Origin: Quercus robur
Lineage: Eukaryota; Streptophyta; Magnoliopsida; Fagales; Fagaceae
Direction of reading: 5' to 3'
Assembly (NCBI RefSeq): GCF_932294415.1
Contig: NC_065539.1
Coordinates: forward strand, 50,921,501 to 50,985,500
DNA: 64,000 bases
Position 1 is the stretch's first letter. Every line of letters begins with the position of its first letter. The position numbers and the translations under genes are program-made. The notes under the pieces were generated by a model. The model did not search any database. It was not told the DNA's origin and saw nothing but the letters and a program-made list of their open reading frames with translations. Positions 44,276 through 57,400 of this stretch are shown here, in pieces.

Positions 44276-46343
44276 TTATCTTTGTAGATTATTTATCTTT
44301 ATTTCATTATTTACAAGTGACAAGTGCACCTAGTTTTTTTTTTTTTTTTTTTTTTGTGGTGATAATAAGATTAGTAAACCTTGAAATATATAAACTTAAG
44401 AAATCAGGTAAAGGTATAAGCTTTGTAATCAGTTTAGGACAACTTGTTTTTAACACGAATTGGATATGATCCATTCAAGTCTAACCTAAATTCAATTTAC
44501 CTGAGTCCTAACCTATGAAAAGGTATTTGGTATATATCAAATGATATCATGTCAATGATATCAAAATTCAATAAGTGTAAGACATGTCAGCAAAAAATAA
44601 TTACCTCACTAACAAATAAAAGACACGTGTTAGTAGGTAGTTATTTTTACACAGATATTTCTCAATTATTGAATTTTAATACGAATGATATAGTATCATT
44701 TGATATAAAATATTTTTTCCCTAACCTATTTGTCAAGTCTACTATAAATTGACGTTCTAAATTTTTTATAATCATATTTTCTACACATTCTTCTCACACA
44801 TACAAGCTATGATTACAATCAATCTACAGTATTTGCAGTAATAATTTTTCAGTTTCAATAAAATAAGTAATATCCAAACACACCTTAAGTACCTGTTTCG
44901 ATACTGAGTCTATGTTCCACGTCCAACGTTTCACTTTTTCTTTTTTTTTTTAGAAGAGCAGATTATGTTTTTCCAGTGGGTTACGTGCATTATTCATGTG
45001 ACTCACAAGTACTTTATTCAACAACTTTTTTTTATTAAAAATAGGTTTTACGGTACTATTCACACATTTAAAAATTATTTTATTATAATATTTTCAATTT
45101 TTAGCAGTATTCAAATACACCCTAAGTCTCTTGTAAGCTATTTTTGATGAGTCTCTCGAAAGTTATTTGTCTCATACGATTATGAGACCTATATCTTATA
45201 ATAGTAAACATGCTGTATCTGATGAATGAAATAATGACACAAAACCAATCCTTTCAAACAATGGGCCATCAGCAAAACCATGGGCACACGCTCACTTGTC
45301 CTTCCATCACAATCCCTGGTATGGAACTTATCCACAATGAATCTACACGTCATTTCTTTAACTTTCGTTAATATTCTTCCTTTTACTCCTTTTTCTTTCT
45401 TCTTTTTTTTATTTTTTATTTTATTTTATGTTATTTCTATTTTTAAGATGAGACTGGGATCTGGATTTTTCACCACTTGGACAAGCCAGTCCCCCCCGTA
45501 TCTACTGCACACCAAACACAGAAATTATTCCACCTAAAGCTACATCACAAGTTTTAATCATTATGTAGGTCCAAAACTCCTTCCCACTTGGGTGGATCCC
45601 AGTCCCACCACAATTTTCCTTGCACTCCCTATCTTGGGGTTTTTATTTTTTAATTTTAATATGAATTTTCTATATACATTTTTTTTTTAAAAGAGGTTAT
45701 AGGCCTATAATAACTTTGGGTTCTTTTAACTTTTTGAATTTTGGACTGTTATTATTATGTCATCAATGAATGTCAAAATTTATAATTTGTAACGACAAAT
45801 TTATAATTATGTCATTCTTTCAGAAATATAGCAATAAAAAAAAAAAATGTAATCCGTTCATCATTAATGCCCTCAAATATCTTAAAATTATGTCATTCTT
45901 TCAGAAATATTGCAATTAAAAAAAAAATTAGTTTAGGGTCTTTAATCCAATCTTGACATAAGAACCACATTAATAGTGATTTTATTCTTGGATTGGTAAT
46001 TATAAATTTTAATACTTTGAGAGATGATACTGACAACTACCCTAAAATCATATAAGACAAAAACGTATTATAGCAAAATAATAAATGATATTATTAAAAA
46101 TTATGCCAAGAACAAGACTTATTTTTCTTTTTCAAAGGATAGGAAACTAACTAATTAGTGGAAGACCTTTAAATATGATTATAACAACACTCTGTCATTT
46201 AAAATTAAGTGGTTTGAATAATGACGCCTTCAATAAATGTGTTTTACTCACTATAATAATCTCATCAAGGTATATATCTTTACCGTCATCTATTATAAAG
46301 TTGATGAGTGCACACCAAAAACTCTATTATTATTATTTTTTTT

Positions 46344-46387
<44 letters not shown>

Positions 46388-48559
46388 ACTTGCTACTGCT
46401 ACTGTTACTGATTGAGGAGGACTGAAAGCACAAGATTCTTTTTTTTCTTTTCTTTTTTGGTTTCTGGGAGAAACAAAGCACAAGATTCTTATTCAATCTG
46501 TTGGGATATTTACTCCATCACCAACTCCCTTCGATCCTGACCTTTCGTTATCAATGACAATGAGTCAATATAAGTATATCTATTAAAATAAAATAAATAA
46601 TAATCACAATATAAGTTGGGGAGGAATTTTTTCCCCCCTAATCTTTCTACATAATACAGAAATTTCCAGCTTTTATTCCATTCTTATCTTGAAAACTTCA
46701 TAGAAATTATCGTACACAACACTATATGTTCATTTTTTCAAACCGTATTTCAAAATTGGCATATATTTGAAGCATCAATAAACCAGAATTTATTAAAGTT
46801 CAAAGTACTTAATTAAGGAAGAAGCTAATTACCCTTTTGCCTTGTTTATGACCTGGAAAAGCACTTAACATTAATATCTATAATATTTGTAATTATCAAA
46901 CCCAACATATAGAATCTCTGGTGTCTGCTCTGATTGTCCTATGTAATTGGCATAAGATCTCTAACAAGTTTAATTTAACATCTTATTCCTATGGACATTT
47001 TGATACTCAGCCGCACTATAAGTCTTCTATTATTTTTTTTTGGTGCCCAGACCCTTAATTTAGATCCAAGTTGCAATCAGAACACAGAAACCTTAGACCC
47101 ACCCATGGTTTTGAATGTAAAAAACTTAGACCCAACTAATTTTAAAATATGATTGAATGAATCAAGCCACTATCCAAAGTTCTTAGTTCAGGGGCTAGAT
47201 TATATAAAACATTGAAAAACAGTCGAGGTTTTTCCCTTTTGATTCCAGTTTTAAAGATTATATTTGAGCACTATATTGTAGCATATTAATAGTATAATAG
47301 TACTAAGCTTTCAACATCATGAAGGTGGCATGTTGTGGCAAGTTGAGAGGGGATTGCATCTTGTGTCCCCTATGCATAGGACCGCAGAGGCAAAGCCAAA
47401 AATGCTAGGGAGGTAGCTTCCTTCAATTATGACTCATATGACAAGGCTATTGTGGCCAAATTTGATTGTGGTTTTCATTCAAAATAATTTTTCTTCGATC
47501 TTTAGTGACATTAATTTCCTATAAAATTTGCCAAAACAAGACACTGTTAAAGTGGAATACAGCTTGTGTTCAATACTTTTTTATACTGGACATGCTACGA
47601 TGCGAACACATGTCCAAAATTGGACACATGTCTGAATCTTATCGTTTTCAGTGTTAAAATGCACTGGACATAAACTTCACCCATTAAAGTGAATGTTCAT
47701 ATTGATTATTCTTCCAAAAATAAAATTGTGATTACGTGGTTTACTATGAGATAAGAAATATGATTTGAATTTCCCTCACTCACTTATTGTAACCATTTTT
47801 TTAAATGTCCATCAATAATTTATCTGTTCTTAATTCTTTATGATTGAATTCCTTTTCGAAAAATGTCATACACTTAGAAAATCACCAATGACTAGGACCA
47901 AAACTTGAAAATTACATGTTTCCATAATATTTGACCACATGATCATTTCACAATTAATTATTTATGAGCACCAAATCATGTTGAGTGAGTGATACTTGGA
48001 AATAAAATTATATATATTTATTATGTCATGACACTAAACACATTTATTGATCTTTTTTTAAATAAAATTTTTATAATAAATTAAATAATAATTTTGACAT
48101 TTTCTATCACTGTAACCGGCTGTTAAGTTAGATATCACCAAATTTAGCAAGCTCGAATTCAATGAATAATTTAATATTCAAACCAAACTTAAATAGGTCA
48201 ATTCAATTCAGCTCCAGTTCAAACTACAACGAAGCCAAAACTTAAGCCCACGAAAAAAGAAAAGAAAAATACCAAGCTGAAACTTCCAAGGTAAAAATAT
48301 TCAACTAATAGTTCTTCATGTATTTTCTATATTTTAAAAATTAAAGAAACAGAAAATAGTAAAAGAGTTTGGCTTCCTCAAGAGTTTTTGTGCATTGGAT
48401 GCGATACGAGCATAATTACGGGTCCAAAAATGGAAATCAAAATTGCTTTGAGAGCAATTGCATGTGTTGAAATAAAAATTTGCGAAAAACAGAAATCAAA
48501 ATTGCCTTGAGAGTAATTGTATGCGTATTGGTATTAAATTAAAATTTATTTGACCCTAA
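44276..48559. other. Intergenic, no gene; a few short repeats
   Basis: Contains a 36-base poly-A near 46350-46386, a roughly 30-bp direct repeat with attatgtcattctttcagaa at about 45805 and 45890, and other homopolymer tracts. All reading frames are short and low-complexity. No gene is supported. Confidence 0.6.
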
Positions 48560-48815
48560 GGTTGTGTTTGTTTGAAGTGAAACAGGGTGAATGGAAAACT
48601 TTGGAGAGAAAATAGAAAGGAAAACTTCTTTGAGATGTGTTTAATTGGGTGGGGAGAAAGGAAAATAAATGGTGAGCCCAGATGTTTTCTCCCCGGACCC
48701 ACCATGTTTTCCCCCCAAAATTGAGAGAAAGCTAAGTGGAGATGAATTTTTTTTTTATTGACAAAAATGCCCATGTGAACATGGGCTTCTTCAAGTTGCC
48801 TTTATTTTTTTGGGG

Positions 48816-49180
48816 GGTAAAATGCAAAACTAATCCTCTAAGTTTTTTCAGATTTCATTTCAGTCCTCTAACTTTGTTTTTGTTCATTTTAGTTCTCTAA
48901 CTTTCAAGTTTATTCAATTAAGACTTTCCATCAACTTTTGTTATATGTTGTGGTTAATTTTTCAATTTTATAAATTTTTCTTCAAATTTTTTAAATTAAA
49001 AAAATTCAATTAATGATTGAAAAATATTTTCTAGATTTCTTTTTTCAAAAAATTAACAAAAGTTAACGGAAAGACCTTAATTGAATAAATTTGAAACTTA
49101 GAGGACTGAAATGAACGAAAGCAAAGTTAGAGGACTGAAATAAAATCTGAAAAAAGTTAGAGAATCAGTTTTGCATTTTA
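48816..49180. mobile_element. MULE-type MITE
   Basis: Inverted arms of about 130 bp: GGTAAAATGCAAAACTAATC at the left and the reverse complement of cagttttgcatttta at the right. The ends resemble those of the SEC23-carrying element at 43320-44266 (gtaaaaatgcaaaactgac). No captured gene inside. Confidence 0.75.
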
Positions 49181-49307
49181 GTTTTTTTTTTTTTTTCTTC
49201 TCCCATGGGTAGTAATGTTGTCCTTTTTTTTCTTTTCTTTTTTTGGGCAACGTTGCCTTTTCTTCTTCTTCTTTTTTTCTTTTGATTTTCTAAGCTTGGG
49301 TGTGCCT

Positions 49308-49338
<31 letters not shown>

Positions 49339-49350
49339 CCTTCTTCTAGG

Positions 49351-49726
49351 TGTAGGGAATTAACTCGAAATTCCCAACCTGTGAGAAACAAAAATAGAGA
49401 AAAACACATGCCAAAGAAAAAAAAAATCACACGCACAAGACATTATTTACGTGGTTCGACAATTTGCCTACATCCACGAAATTGCAAGGATTTCACTATT
49501 ATCAGGGAAAAATACAAAGTGCGGCAGTACAGTGTTTCAGTCTCTCAAGAACGACAACAATACAAAACCCTAATCACCAAAAAATGGTTTTTACATCCTA
49601 TCAACCCAAGCCTCCGCTCCATAGACTAAGTCTCAGAAAATCTCCCATTAAAAACCACGCAACATTATTTGGTTAGATCGAATCATCAACCGGATAAAAT
49701 ATAACTAGGTTCTACAAAACCCAACA
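49351..49726 (-). mobile_element. Solo LTR-like sequence, 376 bp
   Basis: TGTAGGGAATTAACTCG to AAAACCCAACA. The stretch acgtggttcgacaatttgcc with catccacg is typical of LTR ends in small plant LTR elements and also resembles part of the TRIM LTR at 41277-41310. The flanks CTAGG and CTGGC are only a loose duplication. Confidence 0.6.
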
Positions 49727-50675
49727 CTGGCAGTAATGTTAACGTTACCTCTTTTTTTTTTCTTTTTTTTTTTCCCCTTTGATTTTCTAGGCCTAGGCAT
49801 GCCTTCTTTCTCTTTTTTCTTTTTTCTTTTTTTCCTTCTTCTGGGCAACCACGTTGCCTCTTTTTTTTTCTTTTGATTTTCTAGGGCCTCGGCGTGATAG
49901 TTGTTGTTGTTGTTGTTTTTTTAACTAGACGTGATTTTTTTTTTTAACATGATTTTTATTTTTTCAATAAATTTGGGTGATTTCTATTTTTTTTTTTTTT
50001 TTTGGTTATTTGTCACTTTTTTGTTTTAATTGGGCATCATTCTTTAACAAGAGTATATGAGTAAATATATTCAAACTCATTTTTTCTTTCCCTCCACTTT
50101 TCCACTCCCAATCAAACAAAAAAAAAGAGAAAATAAAATATTTTCTATCCTCCCACCATTTTCTATTTTTTTAAATAAATTTGGGTGATTTCTATTTTTT
50201 TTTTTTTTGGTTATTTGTCACTTTTTTTGTATTTAATTGGGCATCATTCTTTAACAAGGGTATATGAGTAAATTTATTCAAACTCATTTTTTCTTTCCCT
50301 CCACTTTTCCACTCCCAATCAAACAAAAAAAAAAAAAGAGAAAATAAAATCTTTTCTATCCTCCCACTATTTTCTATCCTCCCATTTTTCCACCCCTCCA
50401 ACCAAACGGGCCCTAAATGCATCATTATTGATTTCATCAGATGTTTCGCATGTTGCTAAGGCATCAACCTGTTTACTACTTGGATTGTTTAGGCATCAAC
50501 TTGTTTAGTCAACATAATAATGAATTACTTAGCTTCTTGGAATTGGATAACATTGAATCATACTAGAATTTAGGAAAAATTACATTTTTCTATCATAAAC
50601 TACATCTCATTTTATATTTATCTCTTGAATTACAAGAATGCACAATCATACCCTCAAACTAAAACAAATGTAACC

Positions 50676-51219
50676 ATGGTTGTCAGAATCCCGATTTGGA
50701 TTCTACGATCCTACAATTTTACAATTCCACCTGCCTAAAACAATCTGAATCTTTTAAGGATCTTTGCAATCATTTAAGATCGGTAGAATTGTACAATTCA
50801 GACAATCCCAAACGATCCTAGTTTCTTGTAATCATTTTTAACTTGATAGAAGGCTTAGTTAAACCCAAATGAAAAATAACATCCCAATAGACCAAGTTTT
50901 GTTATTTTAATGTAGAGAGATAAAGTGACAGTTGGATTCAAATAAAAAATAACATCCTAATAAAGTGTCACGTTTTAAGGTTTTTGGCCTATTTAAATGA
51001 TACTTACAAATAGATGTGGTGATGTATGGTAATTACATTAAATAGATGCAAATTTTTGGTTTTTTATGAATGAATGTATAATTTATGTAATTATTTAACA
51101 TACCAATGTGTATTTTTTTTTTCAAATAATATAGAATCTTACAATCCTAGGATTTACGTTCCCACCTAAGTCGCTACCTCCTACGATCCTACGTAGGATT
51201 CCAATTTTGACAACCTTGG
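50676..51219. mobile_element. hAT-like MITE, 544 bp
   Basis: The ends are ATGGTTGTCAGAATCC and the reverse complement of TTTTGACAACCTTGG. The 8-bp flanks are ATGTAACC (50668-50675) and ATGTAACA (51220-51227). The arms are rich in ctacgatcctac. Non-coding. Confidence 0.72.
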
Positions 51220-51548
51220 ATGTAACATTTTCCCCCCTCTCGTGACTTTCTCAATTAAGTCTAATAAAATGTCTTATTAAAAACCAATTTATTCACTATC
51301 ATCTGTTTTGGATGGATAGGTGAATTGGTCTTTTAATGCTAAATTTCGTTAAATTTAATTCAAAAATCGATGACATAGGATTAAGTGTTACAAAATTTAT
51401 AACTTTTGAGGTCAATCATGCATTTTAATAATTCAAAAGGAAAAAGTGTAAATTAGAGTATAGTAAAAAAAGGTACAAAATTTAATCTCATACTTGTTAA
51501 CTCATAATTGCAATTCACTTTCCATAGTTTACTAGCATCTTCTCCATT

Positions 51549-52183
51549 TAGGGATGGCAATTTTTCCCCACCCTGCTTAACCTACTTTGCCCTACACAGG
51601 TTTTCCCCGCCCCGCAAAGGTGGTGGGGTAGGGATGGGGCAAGATTTTAGCCCTGCTCCACCCCTCCCCGTCCCCGCCCCGGCCCGTGTTGCTAAGGGTT
51701 ATAATTGTAAATTTTTCATACCCTAAAATCCTGCTATTTAAACAAACATATCTATATTAGCTTATTTTATTATGCCCAATGTGGTTCTCTGCCTTTCTTT
51801 TGTTATGTGTTATACTATAAGATTTTTTTTATTTTTTTTTATTTTTTTTTTATGATTGTCTTGTTATACACTTAGATATATTATTCAATTTTTTTCTAAA
51901 AATTGATTGGATTTGATGGGATAAATTTAGTTGTAATTTCAAGTATATTTTTATTAATGAAATATGTTTCATTAAAAAAATTGTACTGATTGTAAGGCAA
52001 ATTAACAAAAAGTAGAGTTCTACGGGGTGGGACGGGGCTTCACGGGGTCCCAATGGGCGAGGATGGGGTGAGAAAGTTTTCTCCGTCATGCGAGGCGGGG
52101 CAGGGAGGGGGCAAAACAAAACCATGCGGGGCAGGGATGAAAACCCCATCCTTTGGCCCCGCACCACCCCATTGTCATCCCTA
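51549..52183. mobile_element. hAT-like MITE, relative of 4157-5343
   Basis: Ends TAGGGATGGCAA and TTGTCATCCCTA. 8-bp flanks TCTCCATT (51541-51548) and TCTCCATC (52184-52191). The interior matches the reverse complement of 4757-5330, including agagttctacggggtgggac versus ccccgtaaaactctact. Here it is uninterrupted and 635 bp long. Confidence 0.85.
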
Positions 52184-52191
52184 TCTCCATC

Positions 52192-52935
52192 AATCTCAAA
52201 AGTCGTCTTAATTATAAGTAATATTGAATTAGTCCATAATCAAAGCAGTTAAAAAAAAATTAAATGATCAAACAATGTGCATTGCATTTGTCATGCAGTC
52301 ATGAGTCAACATGTGCCAATAAAATTGCTCCACGTAATAAGATAAGGAGTAAAAGCAATTGCAATATGGCCACGAAAGCAACAAGCGGGGCCCATGTAAT
52401 CATTTCACTGTCAATAATATTTATTATTTATCATTCTCCGAATAAAATGTTTTTAAAATAATTTCTAAACTAATGTCCTAAGAGTATTGGTTAACATTTC
52501 CCTATGGACTTCCTACTTTTTACTAACCAACGACTATTTATAATTGTACAAATCAACAAGTTGTGAAATAATAAATTTAGATACATTAGGTTCTCAAATT
52601 GAATTTCACTGCTTGCTTGCATTAACTAATAAAATATAAATAATGTTATTTCTTTTAGAAGAATTAAATTTAACAACGAAGGTTTAAATTCAATTAAAAA
52701 ATCTTATATATTACATATAATTTTTATTTTTATAAAATTAGAATACAAATTATTTGTCTCATTTTTTTTTATAGTTTTATTTTACATTTTTACATGTCAC
52801 TCATCATAACTTATCATCCATTCATTTACATAGGAAAAAGATGATTTGTATTCGTGAAATTTGGTGTCGCTTGACTGGTTTGACAAATACTCCCTCTAAA
52901 GGGTAAAGTCTCACAAAACAATCAAGCATCGCTAA
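52192..52935. other. Intergenic, no gene
   Basis: AT-rich, no supported frame or repeat boundary. Confidence 0.6.
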
Positions 52936-53720
52936 GGGTGCATTTGTTTTGGCTTCAAACAATTTCCGGAAATGATTTTCCATAAAAGTGGGTGTTTGGT
53001 TGTTACTGAAAATTGGGTCAAACTGAAAATGTTTTCAGTGTTGACCGTAAAATAAGGGCAACGGGGAGTAAAATATTTTCCGTTGTTTTTTTCACTTCAA
53101 ACCATTTTCGGAGATGTGCAAAGAGAGAAAGAGGGAGAGAAAGAAGGACTCACAAACACGCAAACAGAGAGAGAGAGAGAGAGAGAGATCGCACTGTCGA
53201 ACCCACAATCGCGGTCCTTGTCCCCTCCACGCGACGATGAGTGCTCTGTTCATCCAAGCACCACTGAGATCGCACACCAGCACTGGCGAGATCAATCCAC
53301 ATCCAAGAGCTTCGATCCCTCCTCCATGAGCTCCGATCCACATGATCCACCCATGCCCGACCTCTCCCTTTCCCTCACTTGTCGATCACTTTCTCTTCCT
53401 CCTTCTCTCCGTTTGACCGAGATTTTGGTGTTAACAAATGTTTCGTTCTGATTTTTGTTTGGTTTTGTTTGTTTTAAGTTTATATATTGAAAATTTTTAT
53501 TATGAAATTTGTTTGGAAGCTGAGAAAATGGTTGAGAAAAATGTGAGAAACTAGTAAAAAAATAGTATTTTCAGAACACAACCAACACACTAGAAAATAT
53601 TTTCCAAAACATTTTTTGGAATGCAACCAAACACCTGAAAATATTTTCCTTTCTCGAAAATATTTTCACCTGAAAATATTTTACACTTGGAAAATATTTT
53701 ACATTCAACCAAACGCAGCC
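52936..53720. mobile_element. Tourist-like element, family T1
   Basis: The ends are GGGTGCATTTGTTTTGG and CCAAACGCAGCC, with TAA at 52933-52935 and 53721-53723. It is 785 bp, almost the size of its relative at 20433-21219 (787 bp), and shares aactgaaaat and gaaaatattttacac motifs. The middle is GA/CT-rich with short open frames on both strands that look like low-complexity sequence, not proteins. Confidence 0.72.
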
Positions 53721-53960
53721 TAAAAGAAAAATAAAAAATAATGTCAGAAAAATATAATTTGACACAATTTTGTATCACAATTCGTCACTTAATCAGTTAT
53801 AATCGATAAAAGTGTCTTTACATTACCTACCATTATATTTTTACTAATGTGGAATATACTTTTACCAATCATAACTTATTACGTGGGGAGTTATGGTATA
53901 AAATTATGACAAATTATTTGTCTGTAACATTTACTCTTAAAAGAAAGACCAAAGTTACCA

Positions 53961-54143
53961 CCACACATTTTTGGTGCGATGGTCACTCTGTAAGTAGTAT
54001 AAATACTTGAAAGGTGTGGAGGGTAAGGGTTGAGGTTTAAGTCTCCATGATGAATTTCATACACATATACACTTAGATTATGTTTAGATTATACTATAGT
54101 AGAATTTTCATCTTTTATATAAAAAATAAATAAATAAATAAAA
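53961..54143 (+). mobile_element. SINE, family 1, in the AILP1 promoter region
   Basis: Box A-like tggtgcgatggtcact, box B-like gaggtttaagtc, and a (TAAA)n tail. The 13-bp duplication ACCAAAGTTACCA (53948-53960) and ACCAAAGTTTCCA (54144-54156) has one mismatch. The insertion ends about 145 bp upstream of the AILP1 TATA box. Confidence 0.85.
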
Positions 54144-54288
54144 ACCAAAGTTTCCAGTGGGCCCGAGAATCCTAACACGTCATCTCGTCCTTATCCCGAG
54201 GCTCGAGAATCATCGCCCTAATAAAAGGACCCCACACACACAAAGGTTGAAAAGACGAAAATACCCTTACTCATTTTATCTGTTTCGC

Positions 54289-54295
54289 TATAAAT
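54289..54295 (+). promoter_or_regulatory. TATA box of the AILP1-like gene
   Basis: TATAAAT in cgctataaatggcagccc, 137 bp upstream of the start codon. A GA-rich leader (54351-54367) follows. Confidence 0.7.
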
Positions 54296-54425
54296 GGCAG
54301 CCCAGCGTGTTGTCCCGGATCCCATGTTCGAGCTCTGAAAACTTTTCTAACAAGAGAGAGAGAGAGAATTTTCATTTTCATTTTGTTTCTGTTTTTGTTT
54401 TTTGTTTTTGTTGTTGTCGGTGAAG

Positions 54426-57400
54426 ATGCTAGGAGTTTTCAGTGGCTCGATCGTGTCGCCGCCGGAGGAGCTGGTGGCTGCTGGTTGCCGGACTCCGTCG
54501 CCGAAGATAACGTCGGGGGCGCTGGTGAAACGGTTCGTGGAGACCAATGCATCCACGGTGTCCGTGCAAGCCGGAGACCACGTGCAATTGGCCTACACTC
54601 ACCACAACCAGTCTCCTTTGCTCCCCAGGTAAATATATCAAATTAACAAAAATAAAAGGCTTACAGTTACAATTACAGTTACAGACTTACAGTTACAAAC
54701 TGTGTCTCCACTGCGACGTCTTTTTGCTTGGTTTCCGATAATTAATACGCAAAATTTTGGATAGACTAAATAGTATCTGATCAAATCATCTTGACCGTCT
54801 GATCTGTGGAATAATTTTCTTTCTTCTTTTTAACGGCTTAACTATAATTGTAATTGTAATATGATTAATACAAAAGTCTAATTATTCGATTCAATTAATT
54901 TTTGAAAAAAAAAAAAAAAATCCTTTAATCAAAGAAGATCGGTAGTGACTGGGTTTAAAGTAAAGGTTGGTTTGGATCGATCGGCGTCTGCGTTTCAGTC
55001 TTTTTTTTTTTTTTTAACCCAGTCATGAACAGTGCAAGAGGGTAATAAACAGTAATTTTCTGGTAAACATTGATTCGAAAAATATTTTTTTACTCTATTT
55101 TTTTCCTTTTTAAATTTTCAGTAAAATAAATTATATTCAAATACTAAATCAAATCAATCGGTAAAAAAAAGAAAGGAAAATTTTTTTTTTAAAAAAGGTG
55201 GAAAAATTATTTGATACGTCTTGGGTGTGGAGATCGGACGGTCATGATTTTATTAAAATCAATCATATTTGAGTGATGAGCGGTTAAGATTTCGTTATGG
55301 TTTTCCGTGTGGTGATGTTAGGTTCTGTTTGTACAGTGTACAACTTGGATTCTACAACACGTGGTTAGATCTCGTTAATTAAGGTTGTCTTTTTTTGTTT
55401 AAATCGCCAACACGTGGACGGTCGGATGATGGTTTACGTGAGATGGACATTGACTTACGTATGAATTCTTTTGTCTTCTACCCTTCTTTGTCGTTGTGTT
55501 TATGATTTATGAAACTCATTTTTTGTTTTATGAAATAAGCTGAATCTGGTCACTCGTCTGATAAGAGATTAAAAAAAAAAAAAAAAAAGCAAGCAAAAAA
55601 TAGTAATGACTTTATGAAGCAATACGTTATCTACAAAATGCGTTAAAATCTTAAAAATTAAATTTATTTTAAGGTTGTTACCAAATATTTGAATAAATAA
55701 GATAGTTTTCTCTCTTAAAAAAAAAAAAAAGAAGAAGATAGTTTTCTAAAAAAAATAATTTAAAAAAGTGTTAATGCCGAAATATAAGGAAATTTATTGA
55801 TGTTTTGGATGATGACAGGGACGGTTACCATGAAATGCGGTGCCATTAATCTAACAAGTCAATACACTGAAATTGCTATGAAAAATGTTATTTCTTGTAT
55901 TCTTAAAAATATTTTATTTATTGATAATTCAACAACAACAACAATGAAACTATAGTTCCAAAATTTTGTAGTTGAATAAGGATTTTTAACAAAATAGTTG
56001 GGTTAAACATATGTATTTTTTGTCATATTACTTTACCTGAGATCATATTCTTTATTACTCTTTTAATGGATACGTTGCTTGTACTATTTCTATTAAATGT
56101 TTATTAATAATTAAACTCTTAAAATAATTTAGTATATAATAATAATTTTTTTTTTTGGATAAGAAGTATATAATAAAATTTGATGGTCAGAAATTTTTTT
56201 CTTTTTCCCCTTTTAAAGATTTCACTTGGACCATATACTTTCTTTTTCCAAATAATAATGTACATGAGATCTATTATTTATACAAGAGGAATGCATATAA
56301 TATGCGTATGCATGTGGATGCAATTAACTACCTCTTGTCATATTGACTGTCACTCCACCAATAATCGTATATATATGGTCATAATAGACTTACAAGTTAC
56401 AAGTCACAACCAATCTTTCTAAATCATTGCTGGGTATAGAGGTTTGAATTATTCGTGGGTCCATATTTGGTTGCCATAAAATAGCAATGAATAAAACTAT
56501 TGACTATTGTGTTGTATGCGAGCATTTTTAGTTCTCTTTTTTGGGTTAATGACAGACTTATATTTAGGATGAAGTTGGATGGAACATGATGGCCATGTGC
56601 CATAAAAGCTATTTTGGACTTGGACTGGAAAAAGTAGTGGAGACTTGGAATGAGGAATTGAGGATAAGGATTACATGACTTCCAAGGGGGACCCAAAAAA
56701 AGGTTATCTAATCCTAGGCCCTCAGGATATTCAATGAATGGTGTAAAAAATGAGTGTTAGTCACAATCTAATATTATGTTGTAACTGTTGGTCAGCCTCA
56801 AATCACGGGGATACCATGTTTATTCAGGGACTTTGGTCTCTCAACAAAGTCACAAGTATGACTTGAAATCATGTTTATGTTATGTATGGGACTAATACCT
56901 ATTGTCAATTTGTCATGCTTCATGTGGCACATGTATTTGGCAAGGCTCATATGTTGGGCATGGCGTCTTGTGATAATAATTAATAAACATGGCCGTATGG
57001 GCTAGTGGATATGACCGCTTGGATTCCATTCCCTTTATTAGGATATCCTCTATTTGAAATGGATTAGTTTCATGGTTTAAATTAAATATTACAAATTTAA
57101 ATGTGTATCAAATGACACGCTATTTAAAATTTCAATTTCAAAAGACGTATCACTCTACTGTTAAATCCAAGAATTAAAATCTTAATTATGAATAGATTCT
57201 TTAATCTCTCCACGCTTGAAACAGTGAGGATCCGGTTCCTTCTATAGAGGTTTAGTTTCGAGTCGAATCCCCTTATCTACACTTAGCAAAAAAAATTTGT
57301 TATTTCATTGCTTTGAGTTTCATGATAACCCTATGGAAATCTAACAATTGTGGATGGGAATGGCAGGTCGTTTGCAGTGAAGGATGAGATATTCTGCTTG

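Larger units (their letters stand above)
48560..50413. mobile_element. Tourist-like element, family T2, with nested insertions
   Basis: The left end is GGTTGTGTTTGTTTG and the right end CCAAACGGGCCC, with TAA on both sides (48557-48559 and 50414-50416). The arms carry gaaaactttggagagaaaat / ttttccacccctccaacc motifs, as in 63169-63930. Nested inside are a MULE-type MITE (48816-49180) and an LTR (49351-49726). The stretch around 50035-50140 is repeated at 50225-50355 (landmarks gggcatcattctttaacaag and cactcccaatcaaac). A pyrimidine-rich unit with ttttgattttcta recurs near 49280, 49780 and 49870. Confidence 0.68.

Noticed and set aside
53013-53451. Several overlapping frames with Arg/Glu or Ser/Pro-rich proteins
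   Set aside because: Open frames on both strands come from a GA/CT repeat in the core of a Tourist-like element.
57000-57300. Possible tRNA gene (ttcgagtcgaatccc near 57258)
   Set aside because: Only a T-arm-like piece is present; no acceptor stem or anticodon arm can be formed, and an A run follows. It is more likely a SINE remnant.
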